Of a stretch of 64,000 bases of DNA, positions 1 through 9,750 are shown one piece after another. Origin of the DNA: Podocnemis expansa. Its lineage: Eukaryota > Chordata > Testudines > Podocnemididae. The notes under the pieces are model-generated. The model made no database searches. It worked only from the letters and a program-made list of their open reading frames with translations, and had not been told where the DNA came from. The first letter of the stretch is position 1; every line of letters begins with the position of its first letter. Location of the stretch: assembly GCA_007922195.1 (NCBI GenBank), contig ML681963.1:59750981-59814980 (forward strand), read 5' to 3'. Made by a program: the position numbers and the translations under genes.

Positions 1-383
1 TACCTACTCCAAAATTACCAAGTTTAAAGTTCATTGCACACTTTAATTTTATCATAAAGAGGACAAATATTGATTCTACTAATGTCAGATTTTAATAATT
101 ACTTAAGGTTACCATGAAAACTAGGCCTATATAGTAAAAGCTTAGCTGCTGCTCGATGTAGAAGACTGCAGGCTAATGGCGAGTTTTTTAAAATCCCGAC
201 CATGCCACACTTCTCCCCACCATCCCCAACCATGCTGTGCTTCTTCCTGCCATCCCTGACCCCCTCCTGAACTCCTAGGCTGGGACTGCTTTCCTAAATT
301 GATTTGCTGATGTTCTTCTGGGAGCCACAGTTTTTCATTCAAGAGTCATATGTGGCTCTCGAGCCGCAGGTTGGCCACGCCTG
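1..383 (-). mobile_element. hAT-type nonautonomous element, family 1, cut by window edge
   Basis: This stretch is the reverse complement of most of the 469-bp element at 26112-26580, including the internal section about a chip of AT-rich DNA and the GC-richer 'corrected' centre near 190-290. It ends at 383 with the family terminus CCACGCCTG, the complement of CAGGCGTGG. The other end lies outside the window. There is no coding capacity; it would need hAT transposase from elsewhere. Family assignment rests on the CAGGSGTGGCC termini and the 8-bp target duplications of the other copies. Confidence 0.75.
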
Positions 384-391
384 GTCTAGAA

Positions 392-1632
392 TCTGAATAC
401 CAACAGTATCCTGCAACCTATTAGCCCACATATGTGATAGAAAAGTTTATATGAACTGCTGTCTTGCTTTTTTAAAATCCACTGCAATCTGTCCTAATTC
501 AGGTAACAGCGGAGTGAACTGCTATATGTGATGATGGGGCAAATGTATTGGCATGTAGGAGACTCAGGTGTACCTCAAAGAAATAAGGCTTAGAGTGCCT
601 GGTAGGATGGAGGAATACCCTTCCTTTCATATAATCAGTCATAATAGTTAAAGTTACAGTGGCAAGAGTAGGACATCAGCTCTCAGGATAAGCAAAAGAA
701 GAAAACAGGACATGCGCCAAGGAAGAAAGTAGTTGTATAAAGAGAACTGGCACCTTTAAAAGACCCTTAACTGGAACTACGATTCTGAATTTCACACATG
801 AAAAATGCATCAAATACTTGTTCCCTTATAAATCAGGTGGATGGGAATACTATTTTTAAAATGTATGTGAATTATCTTGTGGAGTTTATTACAAGGATGT
901 GACATGATTTACTGTACAACCCTTATGCTAGTCATTGCTGTCTTAGTTGCAAATACCATAAATGACGCAGAGAGAAGAACTGAAAAAAAATAAGACAAGA
1001 ATGTGCTGGAAAGTGCCTAGCATGTAATGGTCTTGCTTAGTTCCTTTCCTCGCCAAATGGCTTAAAGCAGAAAAGTAGAGAATACAAGCCAGTCAATCTT
1101 CCTGAACTGAACTAAAACTTTCATTCTTGAGATTATTTAGCACACTGTATCATAGTGTCATCTGCAGAAGACTCTCTGCATAGATATTTCTAACTCTATT
1201 AAAGACTCTTAAAGAAGCTACTAATTCTTCACTATGCACACATGCTAGGAAATGGAAATGTAATTTCTTGTATTGAACAGTGAAAAAGCAATGTCTGGCT
1301 CTACTTGATTACTGCAAAGTTTAACAGTATGGGTGACCTAGATAAGACAGTGACTATAAAATATATAACTTATCTTTAATTAAATCAATGTTCCTTTGTG
1401 TGAAGTGCAATACTCGTGTATTTTAATTTTCTTATGAAGAACATCGTCAGAGTTAATTGGAGACCTTTAGGAAGTGGAAGCATTTTAAGAATGTGCATTT
1501 TTAATGACTGATATGCAAGTAGAAAACTAAAGATATAACTTAATTCTCACTTCCCCACATAGAAGAAAAAGTGACTAAAAGATTATTCAAACAAAACAAC
1601 CGTGTTAAGGGGATTTAAGGTTGCATAGAAGA
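392..1632. other. No recognised feature
   Basis: AT-rich sequence with many stops in all frames. I see no repeat family, RNA gene or exon that I can support. Confidence 0.5.
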
Positions 1633-1751
1633 CCATGTCTATATTTCCAAAGGGATAGCCGTGTTAGTCTAGTCCCACAAAAAAAAAAAACAAAAAAAAA
1701 AACACCACCCAAGGAGTCGTGTGGCACTTGAAGACTAACACTTATTTTTCA

Positions 1752-1787
1752 CATGAGCTTTCATGGGAGAAAATCCCACTTCGTCAG
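1752..1787 (-). ncRNA. Hammerhead ribozyme-like motif, probably inactive
   Basis: Read on the minus strand, the core CTGACGA (1781-1787) is followed by a stem-loop with TGGGA paired to TCCCA. Next come the second core box GAAA (1759-1762) and a very short stem III (GC, TCAT loop, GT). Core boxes and stem II match the hammerhead consensus. The U expected opposite the last A of GAAA, next to the cleavage site, appears to be G. I therefore infer a decayed ribozyme. Confidence 0.5.
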
Positions 1788-1888
1788 ATGCTTCGAAAAT
1801 GGTGAATTTACAAGTTTCGTCAGATGCTTTGAAGATGGGTGAACTTGTAAATTCACCATTTTCGAAGCATCTGACGAAGTGGGATTTT

Positions 1889-2288
1889 NNNNNNNNNNNN
1901 NNNNNNNNNNNNNNNNNNNNNNNNNNNNNNNNNNNNNNNNNNNNNNNNNNNNNNNNNNNNNNNNNNNNNNNNNNNNNNNNNNNNNNNNNNNNNNNNNNNN
2001 NNNNNNNNNNNNNNNNNNNNNNNNNNNNNNNNNNNNNNNNNNNNNNNNNNNNNNNNNNNNNNNNNNNNNNNNNNNNNNNNNNNNNNNNNNNNNNNNNNNN
2101 NNNNNNNNNNNNNNNNNNNNNNNNNNNNNNNNNNNNNNNNNNNNNNNNNNNNNNNNNNNNNNNNNNNNNNNNNNNNNNNNNNNNNNNNNNNNNNNNNNNN
2201 NNNNNNNNNNNNNNNNNNNNNNNNNNNNNNNNNNNNNNNNNNNNNNNNNNNNNNNNNNNNNNNNNNNNNNNNNNNNNNNNNNNNNNNN
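1889..2288. other. Assembly gap of 400 N
   Basis: Exactly 400 undetermined bases. The 47 bases on each side (1842-1888 and 2289-2335) are identical, which suggests that two overlapping contig ends were scaffolded without being merged. Frames crossing the gap are meaningless. Confidence 0.95.
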
Positions 2289-2317
2289 AACTTGTAAATT
2301 CACCATTTTCGAAGCAT

Positions 2318-2353
2318 CTGACGAAGTGGGATTTTCTCCCATGAAAGCTCATG
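2318..2353 (+). ncRNA. Hammerhead ribozyme-like motif, plus strand
   Basis: Core CTGACGA (2318-2324), stem II TGGGA/TCCCA with a TTTTC loop, box GAAA (2343-2346) and a short stem III. It mirrors the minus-strand motif at 1752-1787, so the locus is a head-to-head pair. The expected U beside the cleavage position is G. Confidence 0.5.
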
Positions 2354-2418
2354 TGAAAAATAAGTGTTAGTCTTCAAGTGCCACACGACTCCTTGGGGTT
2401 TTTTCCCATGTCTATATT

Positions 2419-4214
2419 GCAGACTACTGCCAGCATTGCCGTGATGGTCAGGGGTGCAATTCATGATCAACCTAGTTATGCCAGCAAAAGCCACTTGTGT
2501 AGATGCAGCTATTTGTGCAAAACTGCACTTTTCCCAGTATAGCTTATTTTGTTCAGTTTTGTGGGAACAAGTTGAGTCCACATCAGAAGCACTTTACCAG
2601 TAAAGTATACTGGTAAATCTACACTGGTAAAGTTCTCCTGGCATAGATACAGCTTCAGAAGTGCCTCTTCTTCCCACATGCTTTCAGAACATGAAAGCTG
2701 AAAGTCTGAAATTATACTATGAAAACCATAAAAAAAAAAAGCCCCATATGCTCCTATGTCCTTCAGTTTGCCCTTTTAGAGTAGGACGGGGATAACTCTA
2801 ACTTCTGAAAACCAGGAAATGAAGAGCTATGTCTTACTTAAAGAAATGCAATAAGACAATTCAGACTTTTGTTAAGAGAAAGTTGAAGGGACTACCACTG
2901 GCAAGCTGATTATATGACTGGTAACTAATGTCAACTCACATCTAGTTCTCTGACCAACGTCAAATGTTTCGGCAAGAACAGCCTCATATAGGTGGTAACC
3001 TGCTCTTTGATTGTATCATGGTTTCATCCATTAGTAAGATTATATAACTAACTGCTGATTTTATCACTGAGAAAAAAAGATGAACTAACTAAAAGTTCAG
3101 TGTCTTGACTGGCTGTAATCTTCCACAACAAACATTACAGGCATCCAGGGCCATAACTAGAGCAGGGCAACCAGGGCAAAGTCTTGGGCGCATACTGAGT
3201 GGCTCCATTCACCATGCAATTTGAAGACATGTTTGCTGCTGCTTGCTGCGGGCATACCCCAGGCATCAAAATACCTAGTTCCAGCACTGCATGTCCCTGT
3301 ATCTTTATTTGTATACCAGACCTGCAGTATATATGGTGTTTTATAAAGCACATTAAACAAATTAAAGTACATGGTCTCTGCCCCCAACCTGACTAGACAA
3401 ACATACAGAAATTAATTTGGAAGGGAATGATTGAAGAGAGCCTCCTCCCTCAAAACAGACATTATCGATGTATAGCCATTAAACTGCTTGAAGAACTGAG
3501 CCACTGCCTATGTAGCATAAGAGGACTATAAAATTTCCTTCTTTCATAGTTGCTCTGTATTTCTCTTCCATTTAATTTAACTTTTCTTCAACTGTTCAGT
3601 CTTGAACATTCACATTTAAATGCGAACCTAATATTCCTGTAAAAGGTAACACTAGTTCTCTTTTAAGAATTTCATTTGTTTCACATTTTTCTAAATTAAA
3701 ATAATTGAGGTAACTTTTTTTTATAATCACGTACAAGTATCTAAGGCTATGTCTATTGGATGCCATAAATCTTTTTTTTTTGATGCTGCTCTAATAAATT
3801 TGAGCTTTGAAATATTTGGCCATTTTCTACTTTTGACAATATTTGACTGGTCAACTGACCAATTATTTTTGCATGAGTCAAATAGCCAATGCCTAAGAAG
3901 ATGAAACTAAGTTGATTAAGCCTAATACTTTGACTTTTTCATAATCTAAGCAAAGCAAAATACACATAGCATGTTTGTAATCAAATATTTTCTTGCAGTG
4001 TCTGCAATAGAAAACTGATTTGCGCTAATGTACAAGAAACAATGATCCAGACTAATTGCATACGCACACTAAAAAGTCAGCTAAGTTTTAAGTTATTTAC
4101 ATTTTTATACTCTTGGATGTTATTAGTTACAGACAGGAAATGTGCTATTAAAAGCAATTTTTTCCTCTGCCATCCCTTTCTTGTGTAGATCTGGTATAAA
4201 AGGTAAACTATAAA
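2419..4214. other. Mostly unassigned intergenic or intronic DNA
   Basis: Apart from the short hAT-like fragment at 3150-3215, this is AT-rich sequence with homopolymer T runs near 3715 and 3772. I see no exon, RNA gene or clear repeat boundary. The region after 2408 (a 'CTATATT...CTGGTAAA' style sequence) resembles old MITE DNA but I cannot define its ends. Confidence 0.4.
3150..3215 (+). mobile_element. hAT MITE fragment related to 9572-9742
   Basis: Begins CAGGGCCATAACTAG and continues with a CAGGGCAAAG and GAGTGGCTCCA order that parallels the left part of the element at 9572. The right terminus is not recognisable. Confidence 0.4.
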
Positions 4215-4477
4215 ATGGGAGAACAAATGATCCTGTGGCACTTAAAGACTAAAAAATATTATTCACTGCATGAGATCTGATTTGCTATTATAGCATGACC
4301 CAATCCCATGACTTACAGAATGGGAGGAGATAAATGCAGGGAAGTGTAAGTTCCCCCATCTTCAAAGCATCTGATGAAGTGAGCTCATGAAATAAATACA
4401 TTTGTTAGTCTTTAATTGCCACAGGGCTCCTTGTTTGTTTTGCTGAACTAGACTAACATGGCTACCTCTTTGGAACT
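4215..4477. mobile_element. Penelope-like foldback repeat, hammerhead core deleted
   Basis: Left module ATCCTGTGGCACTTAAAGAC and right module GTTAGTCTTTAATTGCCACA are inverted relative to each other. The right end carries the family tail ending CTACCTCTTTGGAA. Where other copies have stem II and GAAA, this copy passes from CTGATGAAGTGA straight to GCTCATGAAA, so the ribozyme-like motif is lost. Confidence 0.6.
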
Positions 4478-6196
4478 TACAAAATGCTAACAGAGTATTT
4501 CCGTAAATGGTCAGATCAATAGTCCATGAAGCGCAGTACCCAGTCTCCAAAAGTGGACAATACAAAATAATGCAATAAACCCTTTAATGGAATAAAGCTA
4601 CTCATAAGTTCTTCTTAATTCATGATAATTACTGGTTGACTTATGCCCTGAAGCATAAGCATTCATACATACCACAAATTTTTAGTGTCTAATAACTGTG
4701 GGTAACTGTCTTATTCACAGCAAAATTTCTAAAAAGTACAGATATTTTAAGTTCTTGACCTTGACATTTTGTGGCAGTGAATTACATAGGTTAACTGTAC
4801 AATAGCACTGAGATACTTTGGAGCTTAATACTCTGTAGAACTAAGAAGAGAGAGAAATTCTTAGTGGAAGTCTCTCTTTAATGGACCTTCCCCCCCCCCC
4901 CTCCATTTCTGCTACCTGCATTCTCAATCGTATCTGCTCCCCTTTTACTATTTACTGAGCCAATGTAGCTATTGAAGAGTAAGCCAGTCCACCCCAGAGC
5001 CAGAAGTTTCTGGAAATTAAGCATTGTAGCTTTGACGCATGCTCCACAAGGTTTCCTTCCTGCTGCTGTGATAGTCAGACCTGGCATGAGAGTAGCAGCC
5101 CACAGGAGTTGCACTAAGCAGAGCCCATGTGCTCAGTGTTTAATAGGAGAAGCTGAGCCAAGAGCAGACAGCAAAATATTTTCTCCATACACTGGAGCAT
5201 CTTGCAGCAGGGTTTCCTCATGTGTGTACCTGACTGAGTGCTGGCTAACCAGTAAGCTGACTGGAAATTGGTTCCAGCTGAGAAAGAAAAGGAGCCTGCA
5301 TGGATTTCTAGTGAAGATTCCTGCAATCAAAGAAGAGGAGAGCTGTTTCTTTCAACTCAACCCTTTGGATGCAGTGAACAGAGACCATAACTGAGATTCA
5401 GGTGAACTCCCCCTAAACTTTGGGAACACTGATGTTGCATCTCACAGAGTTTCTGTTGGGACTATTCTAACTAAATTCATTTTGTTTTCTTGTGTATATA
5501 TGTTGCAGAAAAGAAAACTGTGAAATGTGAATGTGGGTTTACCAAATAGCCACATCATGTTGTTATGGTTTCTTTCATCAAATTCACCATCATTTTTGTT
5601 CTCAATAGTATTTGACTGTAGGGAGGCAACTCTGAACAATCTTTGCTGTGAGTTCATTAAAAACTGAATCTTTGGTTTCCAGCTTCTTCTTTATAGAAGT
5701 TGGGGTGTATTTCTGTTAAGGCACTGAAGACAGGCAATTAGATGAATTCTAGTCCACCAGAATGTTACAACAGCATTACTGAAATAGGAAAAATTTGGGA
5801 GTATGACTACATGAGCAGTGTCATTTGTATCTTTCCCCCTTATTCCATTTTGCTTTTATTTTTTAACACACCAGGGCCTATACTATTTTGGAGTTGCAAC
5901 AAGACATTGAAGTTCACAAATGTCACTACTTTGTGAGTTTGGTTCAAGTTAGGAGTGACTGAGAACTCCTACCATCCAACGGTTGCCCAATGACACACAC
6001 ATGAAATAAACAGGGGATCAAACTCTAGTGACCACAGGGGTCAATTTCACAAAAACACCTCTTCACAACTGGCATAAATTGAAAGGATGTACTTGTTAGC
6101 AATCCAAGCACAGGCACTGCACTAATTTATACACAGGGGCTGGGTAGTGGAAGCTGGCACAGCAGTTTGTCTTTCCTCCTGGCCTGGAATGGCTCC
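4478..6196. other. No recognised feature
   Basis: Unique-looking DNA with a C homopolymer near 4890. A 140-codon plus-strand frame at 4972-5394 and a 78-codon minus-strand frame match nothing I know and lack supporting splice or start context. I treat them as chance. Confidence 0.4.
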
Positions 6197-6204
6197 CTCT
6201 AGGG

Positions 6205-6366
6205 CAGTGGTTTTCAAACCATGGGGTGGGGACCTGGTGCTGGGTTGCCATGCACCCTATCACCTCAGGAAGACTGGAATGCATGCTCAAAGATGTAATT
6301 ATTGAGCCATGGGCATTAATAATGTTTTTCAACTGACTCCTGAGGAAAAAGTTTGAAAACCCACTG
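6205..6366. mobile_element. hAT MITE, 162 bp
   Basis: Terminal inverted repeat CAGTGGTTTTCAAACC at the left and GTTTGAAAACCCACTG at the right. The flanks CTCTAGGG and CTATAGGG match at 7 of 8 positions, as expected for a hAT 8-bp target duplication. No coding capacity. Confidence 0.8.
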
Positions 6367-6389
6367 CTATAGGGCTAACTGAACTAGAG

Positions 6390-7053
6390 AAGTGGTTCTC
6401 AATCTTTTCCATGTTGTGACACACTTGGCAGCATATTGCACAAGTAGACAACCCCCGGCACATATGCCAACAGAGGCACCCGAGCTCATTCCGAGTGGCA
6501 TGCGGCACCCTCTGCAGTACCCCAGAAATTGCCACCGCTCCTAGTGAAAGCCACTCTGGGCAGCTTCCTTTGGGTGTAGCTGGGACACCACGCATCCCCC
6601 ATGCCTATGCCTCCATGTGACACAGAAAAAAGCTGCCCGGAGTGGCTCCTCTCTGTAGTGTGATGTTGCCCAAAGGTGCCAGTTCAGGCAGCTTCTTTCT
6701 GCAATATGCCTGGGAACCCCCGAAAGGGGTGCCTTCCTTTTGTAGCATGCCTGGGTACCCCTGGCCCCAGGCACACCACCAAGATGAGCCACCCTGGGCG
6801 CCTGCTTTCCATAGCATGCCGCGGGAGCACTTCTGCTCTAGCCCTGACCACAGCTGAATTTTCAGCCAGTCACCCCAGAGGGGGCCACAGCCAGCACCAG
6901 CTGAGGGTCGGGAAGGAAGGAGTAACGCAGGAGTCGGAAAAGGTTGCTGACCCCTGGCATGTTGCAACCTGACAGGATCCACCATCCCACACACCTCAGG
7001 CCAAATCCAGCCATCTCCTGGGCTCTCTATGACGGAGTAATTGAGAACCCCCG
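6390..7053. mobile_element. hAT nonautonomous element, 664 bp, GC-rich interior
   Basis: The left end AGTGGTTCTCAATC and right end TTGAGAACCCCCG are imperfect inverted repeats. Flanks AACTAGAG and GACTAGAG match at 7 of 8 positions. The interior is GC-rich and contains pieces such as GGCAGCTTC that also occur near 27.4 kb. The open frames inside (6541-6994) are compositional. Confidence 0.7.
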
Positions 7054-7328
7054 GACTAGAGGATTTGGTTTTAATCCCTGCTGTCGATAAAAGACAGATC
7101 GTTACACAGGGCGTTAGATGGCAGGCTCACCCAAGCAGTGCGGTGCCACGACCCAGGCCACCTCCACTGTTCACATGTTGCCTGCTATGCCCGGGGCAGA
7201 GCCCCCAGTAGGTCAGGCCGCCTCCTCAGGCCCCGCAATACAGCAAGACATTATCCCTGCCGAGCCCCATCGCACCATTACCCCACCCTGGCCGTGCCCC
7301 ATCGCACCGTTCCCGCCCTGCCCCTCAC

Positions 7329-7540
7329 CTGGCCACCGGTGTTACTAACGGCTCGCCACCGACTCTATCTGCCCAGGCAGGCCACCCTCCCAACCGGCGC
7401 ATGCGCACAAGCCTCCCCGCCGCCGGGAAAAGCCCCGCCTCGCGCTCGCTCTTCCCCAGACGGGAGTGGGCGGAGCCTATGCGGCCCCGCCCACCACCAC
7501 ACCTAAGATGGCCGGTGGAGGCGGTGCGCGTCCGCGCCAT
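7329..7540 (-). CDS. Candidate first exon, minus strand (speculative)
   Basis: Within the CpG island, an Arg- and Gly-rich minus-strand frame runs from an ATG at 7540 and closes at 7325. At 7329 it meets a near-consensus splice donor, CAG/GTGAGG. I do not recognise the product, and the exon could be untranslated. The evidence is only its position in the island plus the donor. It would be transcribed toward lower coordinates. Confidence 0.2.
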
Positions 7541-7660
7541 GATAACTTCAATGCGCCTGCGTGGAGCGAGGCCACGCCCTCTCTCTGTCTAGCCGAGGGA
7601 GGCGGCGGTTGCCTTTACTGCGCAGGCGTGAGCGGTGGGGTTCTAGAAGGTGTGGCTTAA
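7508..7660 (+). CDS. Candidate first coding exon at CpG-island promoter (speculative)
   Basis: The ATG at 7508 has A at -3 and G at +4, a strong initiation context, and lies inside a YY1-like AAGATGGCC, a layout seen at many housekeeping start codons. The frame starts MAGGGGARPRHDNFN and continues for 51 codons to a stop at 7658-7660. A GTGAGC at 7628 could be a donor that would leave 40 codons in phase 0, although the exonic AG is missing. The product is not recognised. Confidence 0.25.
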   Translation: MAGGGGARPRHDNFNAPAWSEATPSLCLAEGGGGCLYCAGVSGGVLEGVA

Positions 7661-7918
7661 GTGGTCCCGTGAGAGTGTTTGGGCGGCAACGCATTCGTTC
7701 GGCGTGAGGGGGGAGCAACGGGCTCTTGCGCGCGCGCGCGCGCCTTCAGTTCACGCCGAGCTTCAGTGGCAGGCTGCCTTCCTTCCAGTTTTAGCTCCTC
7801 AGTCGGGGCTCACCACGGGCGTGGGCATAGAGGGGGTTGAGGGTACAGGAAGGAATGAGGAGGTGATGGGAGGCGGGTAGAGCCCTCAATAAAATCACTT
7901 TGGATCCTTTGAGAGTGG

Positions 7919-8148
7919 GAAAAAAAACCCAAGGAGTCATGTGGTGCTTTGAGACTAACAGTTACTTTTCACATGAGCTTTCGTGGGAGAAAATCGCACT
8001 TCATCAGATGCTTTGAAGATGGGTGAGCCATCTGACGAAGTGGGATTTTTCTCCCATGAAAGCTCATGCGAAAAATAAATCTGTTAAAGTGCCGCACGAC
8101 TCCCTGGTTTTTTTGCTGGACTGGACTAACACAGCTGTCCCTTTGGAA
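7919..8148. mobile_element. Penelope-like foldback repeat with paired hammerhead-like motifs
   Basis: Opposite orientation to the 1.6-kb copy: the tail complementary to CCAAAGGGA lies at the right (to 8148) and the A-rich linker at the left. Two inverted modules surround a short centre. The minus-strand module (7972-8007) has the canonical core CTGATGA, and the plus-strand module (8032-8069) has CTGACGA. Both have GAAA boxes. I found no clear target duplication. Confidence 0.65.
8032..8069 (+). ncRNA. Hammerhead ribozyme-like motif
   Basis: CTGACGA (8032-8038), stem II TGGGA/TCCCA with a TTTTTC loop, GAAA (8058-8061) and stem III GC-TCAT-GC. The base after stem III is G where U is needed, so cleavage is doubtful. 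A companion motif lies on the minus strand at 7972-8007, where one stem II pair is broken. Confidence 0.5.
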
Positions 8149-8286
8149 ATTTACAAGATACAAACCTCTGAGAGGGACCAAGGAAGAAGGAGGATGGGAA
8201 TTGGGCAGGCTGGGCTGCCGTGATTGCTTTTGTATTGAAGAGTAGCACAGACTGGCCTTTCTCCTATCAGAATTTGCCTCTGGTGC

Positions 8287-8532
8287 GGTAAGGCCAGCAG
8301 ATACTGAAGTGTGGAAAGGAGGACTGGGAAGTACAAAAAGGAGGATGCTTGGAGAAAATGTAGTCTTAATGTAATCTTGTTTTGAGGGGGCCCTGGAAGA
8401 CTTCCCCTTAAAAATGAGTGTTCCAGCATGCTTTGACCCCTGTAAGTAAAAAGCTGGACAAAATCATGTATTTTTAAAATGTTTGGCAGATGGAGGACAT
8501 GTCCTCCTTTTGCCTGATATCTGGTAACCCTA
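8287..8532. mobile_element. MITE related to 22256-23226
   Basis: The right end has GGAGGACATGTCCTCC then CTGATATCTGGTAACCCTA. The interior GTAGTCTTAATGTAATC and AAAATCATGTATTTTTAAA correspond to segments of the longer element at 22256-23226. The left end is degraded. The superfamily is not certain. Confidence 0.5.
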
Positions 8533-9563
8533 GCTGTTGGCAGGGAGTCTTCAGTAAAAGGCAATGTGGTCTTCCGTGCCACTAACTGTCTTGCACAGGA
8601 CAGCTGTGCAAGCCTGGAGTAATACCCAAATGCTTGCTGGTGAGGTTTGAAGCTTTCTGGCTCAGAGTGATGAAGGGAGTCTTCATGTTGGAGTGGACCA
8701 AGAGTTCCTGAAGCTACTGGATGGTCTGAATACAGGAGAAGGGAGTAACAACACAGCTCCCTCATGTGATGATGGTTCTTTCCACATCTTTCTGGCTAAA
8801 ATAATGAGTTTAAGGGGTGAGGAAGCACTAGACTTTTAAGGCTTTTGGCTAATAGACTAAAAGGAAGGGGAAACAGCAAAGTGAAGTAATTAGGAGATCT
8901 AGAAAGCAAGTGAAGAGAGAGAAATATTCCTAATGGTCCAACTGATTCAGAAAATCTGCTGGTGGAATGAACATGAAGGTGTGATGCTCCATAAGTGCTG
9001 GAGAAAGCAGGCTTGATCAGGAGCAGGAAGTTGTGACTAGAGTAGTTCCATGCACAGTGCCAGACACAGGGATTTACCTCTATCTAAAAGTCTGCTAGAG
9101 GTGGAAAGATTTGCATTTGGACATGAAGAGCAGTTTCATAGAGAGTCCAAATCAAGATTGCAATAAATTCTATAAGCACAAGTGGAGAGAAACAAAAAGA
9201 AATACCTTCAGATGGTGTCTGCGTTTTACAAATCTGAAACATCGCTAGCGAAAATGGCAAATGTGCTGATATGTTCCTGAATGAAGGAGAGAGGAGATCT
9301 CCAATCCAACATACTTTGACTGAAAAACTAGTCACAAGTAGAAAGGAAAACAAAAGTACCCTGAGTGTCAGTTGAAAGGATAACCCCAGAGGAGGGATGT
9401 TTTTCTCATCCCTTTGGAATTGTATCACAGACTGGCAAGTGCCTCCAACACTATTAATTTTAAGTTCCTTGAAAGAACACAAGACCACAAACAGGTACGC
9501 TGTTCCTACAGTATTTTATTTGAGATTTTAAATATTAGCATTGGGTCTGAATTAGAATGTGAC
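8533..9563. other. No recognised feature
   Basis: No repeat or exon recognised. The minus-strand frames across 8151-8765 and 9084-9488 lack any known motif, and the first overlaps the MITE and Penelope-like repeat. Confidence 0.4.
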
Positions 9564-9571
9564 ATCCAAAC

Positions 9572-9742
9572 CAGAGCCGTAACTAAGGTGGTGCCAATGG
9601 GTCAAGGCCCCAGGCGACCATGAGTGGCTCAATGGAGCCGCGCTGTTAAAGGGGCCGCTTTGTGGCATCGGTTCTAAGCGCCGCTAATGGGAAGGGGTGT
9701 GTTCTGATCGGAGCGTGCCTGGGGTGGCAAAACACGGCTCTG
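9572..9742. mobile_element. hAT MITE, 171 bp, perfect 8-bp target duplication
   Basis: Left end CAGAGCCGTAACTAAGG and right end CACGGCTCTG. ATCCAAAC flanks it on both sides (9564-9571 and 9743-9750). GC-richer than its surroundings and noncoding. Confidence 0.85.
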
Positions 9743-9750
9743 ATCCAAAC

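Larger units (their letters stand above)
1633..2418. mobile_element. Penelope-like foldback repeat with a 400-N gap
   Basis: A palindromic repeat. The left half reads GGAGTCGTGTGGCACTTGAA then a hammerhead-like module on the minus strand. The right half repeats the same modules on the plus strand and ends in the complementary GTGCCACACGACTCCTTGG. One end carries the tail TCCAAAGGGATAGCC followed by an A-rich linker. The whole is flanked by a 13-bp direct repeat, CCATGTCTATATT, at 1633-1645 and 2406-2418, which I read as the target-site duplication. The same modules recur at 4.2, 7.9, 11.3, 14.5, 16.7, 21.3 and 33.0 kb. Assignment to the terminal repeats of Penelope-like elements is from known families that carry hammerhead motifs; no Penelope reverse transcriptase is present. 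Confidence 0.65.
7110..7860. promoter_or_regulatory. CpG island with a housekeeping-type, possibly divergent promoter
   Basis: A sharp rise in G+C and CpG density, unlike the AT-rich surroundings. Visible motifs include an NRF1 palindrome GCGCATGCGCA (7397-7407), further NRF1-like half sites near 7553 and 7620, and GC boxes such as GGGCGGAGC and CCCCGCCCA. A YY1-type AAGATGGCC overlaps an ATG at 7508. A (GC)n run lies near 7730. NRF1, Sp1 and YY1 together without a TATA box are typical of vertebrate housekeeping promoters, often bidirectional. A strong donor-like CAG/GTGAGG on the minus strand (junction at 7329) supports divergence. No downstream exon is recognised, so the gene is unidentified. 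Confidence 0.6.

Noticed and set aside
1735..2352. Several frames of about 160-205 codons
   Set aside because: They read through a 400-N gap and a palindromic repeat.
4972..5394. 140-codon plus-strand frame
   Set aside because: No recognised domain, no splice or promoter support; likely chance.
8151..8765. 204-codon minus-strand frame
   Set aside because: Starts outside and ends inside repeat DNA, crosses a MITE, no motif.
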